Assembly (NCBI GenBank): GCA_016213735.1
Contig: JACQZU010000013.1
Span: 1-41,166 of the forward strand
Source of the DNA: Acidobacteriota bacterium
Lineage (GTDB): Bacteria; Acidobacteriota; Holophagae; Holophagales; Holophagaceae
Length of the DNA: 41,166 nucleotides
Reading direction: 5' to 3'
Both the position numbers and the translations under genes were made by a program. Under the pieces are notes generated by a model. That model searched no databases, had not been told where the DNA came from, and was given only the letters and a program-made list of their open reading frames with translations. Each line of letters starts with the position of its first letter. Within the stretch, counting starts at the first letter, position 1. Below, piece by piece: positions 8,337 to 16,034 of the stretch.

Positions 8337-10736
8337 ATGAATGCTCCTGAGCGAAACCCGCCCCTCACCCCCATGGAAAAGTTCCGGGGGCTGTTGAGCG
8401 CCTTTGAGGATTCCGAGGCAGGCCGGGAAGGCCTGGCCCGCGGACTCCAGCAGGTGGGGCCCCAGGGGTTGGGGGAGTTGGGAGCCCGGCTGACCCGGCC
8501 CGGCACCCCCCGCACCCTGAAAAAAGCCATTCTGGCCCTGGTCTCAACTTTTGACTGGCCCGAGTGGGGGCCTCTCCTGGCCACGGCCATGCAATCCGAG
8601 CAGGACCTGGGGATATTCGACCAGGGGATCGCGGCCCTGGCCTCCCTCGGAACCCAGGATTCGGCCAAGGCCTTGGACCACCTGTCCGGCAGCCTCGGTG
8701 AAGCCCAGCGGCAGCTCATCCTCCAGCGGGAACGCTCGCGCTTGGCCATGCATCAGCCCCTGGAGTTCTACCTTGCGAGGCTCCTGGAAGGTTCGGGCAA
8801 CCCGAAATCCGCCCGGCAGGCGGCCGGGGTTCTGGCCGCGAACCTGGATGACCGGTGCCTTGAGCCCCTGCTGGCCGCCCTCCGGAAAGGGAACCCCCTG
8901 ACCCGAAACCTGTCCCTGAGGCTCCTGGACGCCTTTGGGTCGGCCGAGGTCGGGGCGGCCCTGCTCGAACGGCTCGACCAGCTCCGCCAGTCTTTCGAAG
9001 ATGCCAGCCTGGGGCAGGGAGAACGGGACCAGGCCTCCATTCAGGTGGCGGAGCTGGCGGAGGCCCTGGCGAGGAGGTGTCTGGGGGGTCTTCCCCCGGG
9101 CCGGGACCGGGTGGTCGCGGTCTTCCTGGGGTGTTTCAGGTCCCGGGCGGGCGGGTCCGCCCTCCAAGGGGCCTTGGCCAGGCTCGTGGAGCCGGGGGAT
9201 CAGGAAACACAGGGCGAGATCCTGGCCGACCCGGATCCCCGGTCCAGGATCCGGACCCTGAACGCGATCGGCGTGCGGGAGGAGGACGGCTTCGCCCCCT
9301 TCTTCCTCAAGGCCGTGGAGGATCCCTTCCTGGATGTGGCCCACACGGCCATGCACCATCTCGACAGGCTTCCCTCCGGGTTCGGGATGATCATGGATCT
9401 GTTCCATTCTCCCCAGGCAGACCGGGTCCGGAGGGCGATCCAGGTGTTCGGGGAGAACCGGTCCCGGGCCGCCGCGGAGAACCTGATGGCCTTCCTGGCC
9501 CAGGAGACCCGGGACGAACTGCTGCAGGAGGCGGTGGAAGCCCTGGGAGCCATCGTGCATCCTCCGGCCGCCGGTCCCCTCCTCGAGATGCTCCATGATG
9601 GGAAACCCCTGAACCTCCAGCTGGCGCTGACCCGCGCCCTGGGGGGCATGGCGACCCCCGAGGCCTGCCTCGGCCTGTTGGACCGGGCTCCCCGGCTGAA
9701 GATCCCGCAGGTGCTGGGGCTGGCACTGGAAGGTGTGTTCACGGCCTTTCCATCCTTCGCCCGACCTTTCCCCCTGGACCGCATCCCGGACTTGTTGGGT
9801 CTGGCGGAGCGCTGCTTCGACGAACGGGAGGGGGAAGGACAGCGCCTCCGGGCCATCTTCGCCCTCCAGGACCTGTTCGTGCTGGACCGGGCCGTCTACG
9901 AGCGATTGAAGGACCGGGTGTCGGATTTCCTCTCGGAGTTGCGCACGTCACCCTCCTGGGACCGGGAATTGAACGACAAAGTCGCGGGAGCCATCAAGGA
10001 ATTCGGTCGAAGGGCCCTGAACCTGTCCCGGCTGGAGGATCGGGAGCGAAGCCTGGTGGGTGCATTCAAGAAGCTCCCGGCGGGCGGGCAGACCCGGGTG
10101 GATGGACTGCTCCAGCTTCGCGATGCCCTGCTTGATCCGGAATTGATCCTCAGAAAGGAGCTGGCCGGAGAACTGGCCCGTTTCATCCGATCCGAATTGG
10201 AGGCTCCCGGGAAGGAGTGGCGGGAAACCGCCCGGCTGTGCGAGATCGGCGGCTTGACCGGGGAGGCCCTCCTTGTGGAGCCCATCCGGGAGGTCTTCAT
10301 CCGTGCCACGGGCCTGGGGCTGCGGGCCGCGGCCAAGGAAGCCCTCCTCCGCCTAGGCCTTTCCGAAGGGGAGATCCACACCAGGGCGCCCATCAAGTCC
10401 ATCCTGCTCCTCGAACCGAGCGGGTTCTTCCGGAAGCGTCTCCTGGGGGTCCTGGAGGGACGTGGATTCAGGGTGGCGCAGGCAGGGGACCGCCAGGAGG
10501 CGGAGTTGGCCCTGCGGAACGAGCCCGTGGATCTCCTGGTGAGCGAATTCCTGGATGCCTCGGGTGAGATGGGGGGCTGGCTGGAAGAGCAATGGCGGAC
10601 CCGACGGATCCGCGACCTGGTCCTGGCCACCACCGCCAGGTCCCTGGGCCCCCTGGGAGAGGCGCCGTGGCTCCTGGGCGTGCTGTTCAAGCCCTTCCAG
10701 GCCGAACGGCTGCTCGAGATCCTGGAATCACCCTGA
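8337..10736 (+). CDS. HEAT-repeat protein with C-terminal degenerate receiver domain
   Basis: A 799-residue, soluble, almost all-helical protein. Roughly residues 30-660 are repeated helix pairs of HEAT/armadillo type (for example ARQAAGVLAANLDDRCLEPLLAALRKG and AAENLMAFLAQETRDELLQEAVEALGAIV), a scaffold for protein binding. The last 113 residues (from 687) form a receiver-like fold: SILLLEPSGFFRKRLLGVL, VDLLVSEFLDA, LVLATTA and VLFKPFQAERLLEIL. The phospho-acceptor aspartate is replaced by glutamate (E737), and the acidic pair after strand 1 is mostly lost (E693). The threonine after strand 4 (T766) and the lysine in FKPF (K785) remain. It should not be phosphorylated normally and could be locked in one state. 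The start at 8337 has AAAGGGAGG immediately upstream. First gene of the rightward cluster. Confidence 0.85.
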   Translation: MNAPERNPPLTPMEKFRGLLSAFEDSEAGREGLARGLQQVGPQGLGELGARLTRPGTPRTLKKAILALVSTFDWPEWGPLLATAMQSEQDLGIFDQGIAALASLGTQDSAKALDHLSGSLGEAQRQLILQRERSRLAMHQPLEFYLARLLEGSGNPKSARQAAGVLAANLDDRCLEPLLAALRKGNPLTRNLSLRLLDAFGSAEVGAALLERLDQLRQSFEDASLGQGERDQASIQVAELAEALARRCLGGLPPGRDRVVAVFLGCFRSRAGGSALQGALARLVEPGDQETQGEILADPDPRSRIRTLNAIGVREEDGFAPFFLKAVEDPFLDVAHTAMHHLDRLPSGFGMIMDLFHSPQADRVRRAIQVFGENRSRAAAENLMAFLAQETRDELLQEAVEALGAIVHPPAAGPLLEMLHDGKPLNLQLALTRALGGMATPEACLGLLDRAPRLKIPQVLGLALEGVFTAFPSFARPFPLDRIPDLLGLAERCFDEREGEGQRLRAIFALQDLFVLDRAVYERLKDRVSDFLSELRTSPSWDRELNDKVAGAIKEFGRRALNLSRLEDRERSLVGAFKKLPAGGQTRVDGLLQLRDALLDPELILRKELAGELARFIRSELEAPGKEWRETARLCEIGGLTGEALLVEPIREVFIRATGLGLRAAAKEALLRLGLSEGEIHTRAPIKSILLLEPSGFFRKRLLGVLEGRGFRVAQAGDRQEAELALRNEPVDLLVSEFLDASGEMGGWLEEQWRTRRIRDLVLATTARSLGPLGEAPWLLGVLFKPFQAERLLEILESP

Positions 10737-10786
10737 GGTGCCCTTCTCCCGCGATGCCCTATGATGGAGCGGAACCCGAGACACCG

Positions 10787-12244
10787 ATGACCCTCCCGTT
10801 CCCGAGGCACGCGACCATCGCCAGCCTGTGGCTGGCCGCGGCCATGGCCTTCGCCCAGGAGCACGGGGTGGCGGAGCGCCTCTACCTCAGCGGGGACAGG
10901 GCCTACGCAGCCCGATCCTTCGCGGAAGCGCTGGAATCCTGGAACCAGGTCCTCCAACAGGAGCCCCGGTCCCCGTATGCGGCCCGGGCCCTGTACCGGA
11001 TCGCACGGCATCACGCCGACGAAGGGCGGCCCCAGCAGGCCCTTCCCCTCATCGAGAAACTGAAATCCGAACATCTGTCGAGTCCCTGGGCGGGGGAAGG
11101 AATGCTCTTGCGGGGCTCCCTCCTCGCGCAGGCCGCCCGGCGACCCCAGGACCTGCGTGAAGCCATGGGGGAGTACCACCGCGTCCTGGACCTTTTCCCC
11201 GATCTCCCGTCGGCCCCGGAGGCCCATGCAAGGCTGGGACAAGCCTGGAAGGATCAGGGCTCCTGGGGCCGGGCCCTCCACCATTTCCTCGAAGCCTCCC
11301 GGCTGGATCCCCGTTCCCTGGTGGGCCTCCAGGCCACCCTTCAGGCCGCCGAACTCCTCGACCTGACCGGCGACCTTCAAGGCTGTCTGAGGATGCTCCA
11401 GCGGGTGCGGGATCTCGGGCCAGGTACCGCCCTCGCGGAGGAGGCGGGATGGCGGCTCGCCGTGCGCATCCGCCACCGGCTGTTACGAGGGCCCTTGCGC
11501 TCCGAGGGCCCCTGGCCCGGGGGGCGGACGAAGTGGCTGAAGACTCCGACGCTCCTGGCCACGGGCCCCAAGGGGGAACTGTTCATCTACCAGGACGACC
11601 TCGACCGGGCGGCCGAACTCCGGGGTGACCAGCTTGTCCCCGTGGGGCCCACCGGGCGCAATGCCAAGGCCATGGTTGCGGGCCCGGCCGGGTCGCCATG
11701 GCTCGTGCTTTCCAAGCAGCCCGTCCTCCGGGACGAGGGGGTGCTGGGGACGGCGGGGCCCGCCGCCCCCGGCGGGGCCTTCATGGATCGCTGGGGAACC
11801 CTCTGGCTTTCCGATGCGAAAAACCCGTCCCTGCTCCTGGTGGCTCCCGACGGAAGCAGCCGCTCCATTCCTTCCCCCACCGCCGTGGCCCTCGCCCCTC
11901 TGCCCGGCGGTGCGGCCGTTCTGGCCTCGGACAGCAACCGGAGCCTCCACTTCATCAACGCCCAGGGACAACCCCAGCTCACGGTCCCCTACGGCAAGGA
12001 TCTCAGCGGGCCCTTCCGCAGCGTTCTTTCTCTCTGCTCCGATCCTCTGGGGCACATCGCGGCCATCGTGGACGGCGGCGATTTCGAGGGTGTGGTGCTC
12101 TGGGGCCCCGACGGGCAGGTGCTCCGCTCCGCCACCTGGAAGAGCCTCGGCATATCAGGGAAATTCAGGGCCATCGCCCTGGACCGCGCGGGGGGCATCC
12201 TTCTGGCGGACCGTTCCAACGACCTCCTGGTGCGGCTGATCTGA
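10787..12244 (+). CDS. Secreted TPR and beta-propeller-like protein
   Basis: A 485-residue protein with signal peptide MTLPFPRHATIASLWLAAAMAFAQ. Residues about 30-240 are tetratricopeptide-like helix pairs (AYAARSFAEALESWNQVLQQEP, AARALYRIARHHADEGRPQQAL, AEAHARLGQAW-like units). Residues about 255-485 are repeated strand units of NHL/propeller character (LLATGPKGELFIYQDD, AFMDRWGTLWLSDAKN, SDPLGHIAAIVDGGD, AIALDRAGGILLADRSN). Such proteins usually scaffold envelope complexes; no enzyme motif is visible. The start at 10787 was chosen because it opens the signal peptide; the in-frame ATG at 10754 adds 11 polar residues and also lacks a good ribosome-binding site. It lies 50 bases after the HEAT gene and 2 bases before the PEGA gene. 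Confidence 0.8.
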   Translation: MTLPFPRHATIASLWLAAAMAFAQEHGVAERLYLSGDRAYAARSFAEALESWNQVLQQEPRSPYAARALYRIARHHADEGRPQQALPLIEKLKSEHLSSPWAGEGMLLRGSLLAQAARRPQDLREAMGEYHRVLDLFPDLPSAPEAHARLGQAWKDQGSWGRALHHFLEASRLDPRSLVGLQATLQAAELLDLTGDLQGCLRMLQRVRDLGPGTALAEEAGWRLAVRIRHRLLRGPLRSEGPWPGGRTKWLKTPTLLATGPKGELFIYQDDLDRAAELRGDQLVPVGPTGRNAKAMVAGPAGSPWLVLSKQPVLRDEGVLGTAGPAAPGGAFMDRWGTLWLSDAKNPSLLLVAPDGSSRSIPSPTAVALAPLPGGAAVLASDSNRSLHFINAQGQPQLTVPYGKDLSGPFRSVLSLCSDPLGHIAAIVDGGDFEGVVLWGPDGQVLRSATWKSLGISGKFRAIALDRAGGILLADRSNDLLVRLI

Positions 12245-12246
12245 CC

Positions 12247-14286
12247 ATGCGTCCCCTGCTGCCTCGCCTCCTCCTGTTCACCCTCCTGGGGATCGCCGCC
12301 CGGTCCCAGGACCCGGCGCTCCAAGAGGCCCACCAGCAGGCCAAGGCCCTGTGGTCCAACCAGGGGGACCGGGAAGGGGCCTCGGCCAAATTCGAACACG
12401 TGGTCGCCGCCCTGAGCCCCAAGGGCAAGGACCTGGCGGATTCCTGGCGCCAAGTGCTCTGCGAGGCCCTCAACTGGCTGGCCGTGCTGGATGATCGCAG
12501 CCCCGCCCAAAAGGCCCGGGCCCTCCAGAACCTCGAGGCGATCCTCGACCTGGATCCGGATTTCGAGATCGACCGGAGCCTCACCCCGGCCCGACTCCAG
12601 GCCCAGTTCGACGGGCTTCGGGCCACCCGCCTCGTCAAACTTCGGCTGGTGCTTCAGCCCGAGGGGGGGAGCCTCCTCATGGACGGTCGGCCCACAGCCC
12701 CGGCACCATCGAAATTCGTTCCCCTGGGGGACCACGTCCTGACCTACTCCAAGCCGGGATTCGCCCCCGTCGAGAAACGCCTTCGGGCGGAAGCCAAGGA
12801 CACTCCTTCCGTGGAGTTCAACCTCGTCCGGACCAGTTCCACCCTCCGCCTCCACCTGAGCCCCGTGGGTACGGAAGTGCTCCTGGACGGGCGAAGCCTC
12901 GGCCGGGCCGGGGGCTCCGCGCCCGCGGACCTGGCCCCCCTTGCCGCCAAGGCGGGGGTGCGTCTGGAGGATCTGAGTGGCCCGTTCCTCGTGAGCGAAC
13001 TCAAGCCCGGCCGGCACATCCTGGAATTCCGGGCCCCCTGCCACCGACCCAAAAAAGTGGCGATTCCCGAGGAATACACCCAGACCTTTCAGGACGTCAC
13101 CCTGGAACCCTACGGCCTCGAATCATCCAAGGGCGCCCTCTCGGTGAGCAGCGCGTGGGAGGGGGGGGAACTCTTCCTCGACGGAACGTCCCGCGGAACG
13201 CTGCCCCAGCAGCTTCCCCTCTGCCCGGGGACCTACCAACTGGAAGTCCGCTTCCCCAGCGGGGGTTTCGCCCAAACGCTCGAAATCCAGGACGGCAAGA
13301 CCCTTCCCGTCCTGGCCAAGCCCAAACCGCGCCTGGCCTTCGTGGGAAGCGAGGCGGACCCCTCCCTGCCTGGGATGGCGCGCCTCCTTCAGCAGGCCTC
13401 GACGCTCGGGGGGAGGCTGACCGAGCTGGCCTACTTCCTGCGCGCCGGCGAGGAAGGGCCGAGGGAAATCCTCGCGCGGCTCCGGGCGGCCCGGGGCGCG
13501 GAATTGTTCCTCCGGTTCGCCCCCGGCCGGGAAGGCGGTCCGAGCCTGGACGCCGTGGTCTCCACGCCCGAAGGGGAGGAGGAACGCCTTTCGCTGCGAC
13601 CCCTGGAGCAGGACCCCCTGGGGGCCCTGGCGGCACGCCTGAACCGCTTTCCTTCCCTCGAACAGAACTGGGGCGGCATCGTGGTGGCCGACTTCCCCGG
13701 GGAGAAGGGCCCGTGGGTGCTCCAGGCGGAAGAAGCGGCGCTTCGGGCAGGCCTCCAGGTGAACGCCTCCCTCCAGGAGGTCAATCAGGTTCCCCTGGCT
13801 TCAGCCGCGGATTTCCGGGCCGCGGTGGATCGGGCGCAGGGGGAGTCCCTGACCATCGTCCAAGGAGGGAAGACCTTCAAGGTGCCCCTCACATTGGCCC
13901 CCGTGGAACTCCCCGTGGCGGATCCCCAGTTCAGCTACCCGGCGGTCCTGGCCACCCTCCGCCTCAAGCTCCTCGGGGCCAAGGGGGAGGCCGCAGCCCA
14001 ACTGCGCTTCCAGCAGGCGCTGGCATGGATGCATTTCCGGAAATGGGAAAAGGCGGTGGAGGCCCTGCGGGAGATCCGAATGACTTCCCTCCAGGGGGTT
14101 TCCCAGGGAACCGTGGAGTACTACACGGGCCTGTGCCTGCTCCGGCTGGGCACCACCTACATCCCCGAGGCCATCCAGGCCTTTACCCAGGCCCAGCGAT
14201 ACCCCAGGGCGACCCTGTTCGGACCCGACGGTCCTTCCGTGGCCCCCCTGGCGAAACAGGCGGTCGAGGATCAACGTTTGAACTAG
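12247..14286 (+). CDS. Secreted PEGA-domain protein with PDZ-like and TPR-like C-terminal parts
   Basis: A 679-residue protein with signal peptide MRPLLPRLLLFTLLGIAARSQ. After a helical N-terminal region (about 20-125) come three PEGA-like surface beta modules near 129-175, 198-270 and 297-350, each with the G-x-x-x-x-x-D-G core (GGSLLMDGRP, GTEVLLDGRSLG, GGELFLDGTSRG). Residues about 484-555 resemble a PDZ domain (EEAALRAGLQV, EVNQVPLASAADFRAAVDRA, SLTIVQGGKTFKVPLT). Residues about 580-660 are TPR-like (QLRFQQALAWMHFRKWEKAVEAL). The role is probably envelope scaffolding or sensing. It starts two bases after the TPR/propeller gene ends, so the pair is likely co-translated. Confidence 0.82.
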   Translation: MRPLLPRLLLFTLLGIAARSQDPALQEAHQQAKALWSNQGDREGASAKFEHVVAALSPKGKDLADSWRQVLCEALNWLAVLDDRSPAQKARALQNLEAILDLDPDFEIDRSLTPARLQAQFDGLRATRLVKLRLVLQPEGGSLLMDGRPTAPAPSKFVPLGDHVLTYSKPGFAPVEKRLRAEAKDTPSVEFNLVRTSSTLRLHLSPVGTEVLLDGRSLGRAGGSAPADLAPLAAKAGVRLEDLSGPFLVSELKPGRHILEFRAPCHRPKKVAIPEEYTQTFQDVTLEPYGLESSKGALSVSSAWEGGELFLDGTSRGTLPQQLPLCPGTYQLEVRFPSGGFAQTLEIQDGKTLPVLAKPKPRLAFVGSEADPSLPGMARLLQQASTLGGRLTELAYFLRAGEEGPREILARLRAARGAELFLRFAPGREGGPSLDAVVSTPEGEEERLSLRPLEQDPLGALAARLNRFPSLEQNWGGIVVADFPGEKGPWVLQAEEAALRAGLQVNASLQEVNQVPLASAADFRAAVDRAQGESLTIVQGGKTFKVPLTLAPVELPVADPQFSYPAVLATLRLKLLGAKGEAAAQLRFQQALAWMHFRKWEKAVEALREIRMTSLQGVSQGTVEYYTGLCLLRLGTTYIPEAIQAFTQAQRYPRATLFGPDGPSVAPLAKQAVEDQRLN

Positions 14287-14295
14287 GAGGCAGAC

Positions 14296-14709
14296 ATGGG
14301 CAGCATTCCGCGGGGGCAACGGGGCGAAGGGAAGGTGGGCTGCATCGCGAGCCTGATCGTCTTCCTTCTGGTGGGGGCGGCCGCCGCCAAACTTGTCCCT
14401 TATTGGTGGGATGTGGATCAACTCGCGAGCACCGCGGATGAACTCGCCTCCCGGGCGGGCACGATTGCTCCGGCCGGACAGGACGCGCGGGAGACCATCA
14501 AGGCCCAATTGCTGTCGAAGGCTCGGGAGCAGAACCTCCCCGAGGCCGCCAAGGCGGGCGCCATCACGATCTCCATCCAGCAGGGGGCGGATTTCGGGGG
14601 GATGTGCACCATCCGGCTGAACTTCTCGCGGAACATCGACTTCTACGGCATCACCAGCTACACCTGGACCACCGACAAGACCATCTCCAAGCCCTGGGGC
14701 CGCTACTGA
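14296..14709 (+). CDS. Small membrane-anchored protein of unknown function
   Basis: A 137-residue protein. A short basic N-terminus (MGSIPRGQRGEGKVG) precedes one hydrophobic helix at about 15-35 (CIASLIVFLLVGAAAAKLV). The remaining 100 residues would lie outside the membrane: a helical part (ASTADELASRAG, ETIKAQLLSKAREQNL), then strands (GAITISIQQG, CTIRLNFSRNIDFYGITSYTWT). The layout resembles DUF4845-type or pilin-assembly-like small proteins, but I cannot assign it. GGAGG lies six bases before the ATG. It follows the PEGA gene by 9 bases and probably belongs to the same unit. Confidence 0.75.
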   Translation: MGSIPRGQRGEGKVGCIASLIVFLLVGAAAAKLVPYWWDVDQLASTADELASRAGTIAPAGQDARETIKAQLLSKAREQNLPEAAKAGAITISIQQGADFGGMCTIRLNFSRNIDFYGITSYTWTTDKTISKPWGRY

Positions 14710-14759
14710 AACCGCGCGCGGGGCGTTGCCAGGGGTGAGGGGAAGCGTCACCCTTGGGA

Positions 14760-16034
14760 ATGCTCCTGTCACTTCCGAGAGACACGCTTCCGGAAGGACG
14801 GGGCCTGGGCTTCGTCCGGATCCCCGGGTCCAAATCGGCCACGAACCGCGCCTTCCTGCTCGCGGCCATCAGCCCCGGGGAAAGCCTCCTGGCGGGAACC
14901 CTGGAAGCCGAGGACACCCGGTGGATGCAAGAGGCCCTGGGGTCCTGCGGGGTTCCCTGCGAACGGACGGCTGAGGGATGGCACATCCGGGGGGGAGCGG
15001 CCCCCCGGCCGGAGAGGCCGATTTGGGTTGGAGCGTCGGGCACCACCCTGCGCTTCCTGCTCCCGTGGCTGGCCTGGGCGAGCCGGGCTCCGGTGGAAAT
15101 CCGCGGAGAGCCCCGCCTCTTCGAACGGCCCCTGGCCCCCCTGGTGCAGGCCCTGGCTCCCTGGGGAGTGGAATGGAGGCCCCATGGTGAGGGAGGAATC
15201 CTTCAGCCCGCCCCCAACCCTCCTCTGCGTCTCGAGGCGCGCGTCGAGGCCGAGCTGAGCAGCCAGTTCCTCTCGGGCCTGGCCATGACCGCGGCCGGTC
15301 TACCCGGAGGGGGCCGACTCTCCTGGGAGGGGCCCGCCGCATCCGCCAGCTACCTCCGCCTCACGGCTCAATGGCTCGAATGCTTCGGCTGCCTGAGCAG
15401 CCTGGACCCTCACCAATGGGAGATCCCCGGGGGTTGCCTCAGGGGGAGCGAGGTACGGATCCCCGGCGACTGGAGCGGTGCGGCCGCCTTCCTGGCGGCC
15501 GGGGCCGCCACCGGACGGCAGGTCGAGGTGGGAGACCTGGACCCCGAGGATGAACAACGGGACAGGGATCTCCTCGGATTCCTCGAGAGGGCCGGTTGCA
15601 CCGTGACCGCTGGCCGAGGTCGCGTCCGGGTCGCGGGGCCCCTGTGCAGGGGCTTCGAGGAGGACCTGGAGGCCTGCCCCGATCTCGGTCCGGTGATGGC
15701 GGCCCTCGCCGCCCTGGCCCCGGAGCCTTCTGTCCTGACGGGCCTCCAGACCCTCCCCCACAAGGAGTGCGACCGGCTCGAGGCCTCGGCGGACCTCGTC
15801 GCCTGGCTGGGAGGGAGGGCCCAGGTGGTGGGGGGCCACACCCTCAGGGTCCAGCCGGGCAAGCCTCCCCCGGAGCGGGCCCCCTACGACCCCCGCCACG
15901 ACCACCGGATGGCCTTCGCCGCCGCCGTGGGTGGCCTGCGGCATGGGGGCGAACTCCTGGATCCCCACTGTGTCGGGAAGACCCTGCCGAATTTCTGGGA
16001 ACTCTGGGCCGGCATGCTTCGGGGCGCTCCATGA
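14760..16034 (+). CDS. aroA: 3-phosphoshikimate 1-carboxyvinyltransferase (EPSP synthase)
   Basis: Transfers the enolpyruvyl group of phosphoenolpyruvate to shikimate 3-phosphate in chorismate and aromatic amino acid synthesis. The 424-residue protein carries PGSKSATNRAFLLAA near the N-terminus and GASGTTLRFLLP (usually GNSGTT; alanine here). It also has the PDLGPVMAALAA segment, PHKECDRLEA (usually R-x-K-E-S-D-R) and HDHRMAFA. The start is uncertain: ATG at 14760 or TTG at 14754, with GAGGGGAAG at 14737-14745 better spaced for the TTG. GGGTGA (14733-14738) can pair with TCACCC (14748-14753) around that element. The stop overlaps the next gene's start as ATGA, suggesting translational coupling to a transcription activator, an unusual neighbour for aroA. 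Confidence 0.93.
   Translation: MLLSLPRDTLPEGRGLGFVRIPGSKSATNRAFLLAAISPGESLLAGTLEAEDTRWMQEALGSCGVPCERTAEGWHIRGGAAPRPERPIWVGASGTTLRFLLPWLAWASRAPVEIRGEPRLFERPLAPLVQALAPWGVEWRPHGEGGILQPAPNPPLRLEARVEAELSSQFLSGLAMTAAGLPGGGRLSWEGPAASASYLRLTAQWLECFGCLSSLDPHQWEIPGGCLRGSEVRIPGDWSGAAAFLAAGAATGRQVEVGDLDPEDEQRDRDLLGFLERAGCTVTAGRGRVRVAGPLCRGFEEDLEACPDLGPVMAALAALAPEPSVLTGLQTLPHKECDRLEASADLVAWLGGRAQVVGGHTLRVQPGKPPPERAPYDPRHDHRMAFAAAVGGLRHGGELLDPHCVGKTLPNFWELWAGMLRGAP

Noticed and set aside
11698-12246. 183-codon extension of the PEGA protein frame
   Set aside because: It overlaps the TPR/propeller gene in another frame; the ATG at 12247 opens a clear signal peptide.
14722-14735. Possible -24/-12 sigma-54 promoter on the minus strand
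   Set aside because: The GG and GC elements are nine bases apart rather than ten, and no gene starts at a fitting distance.
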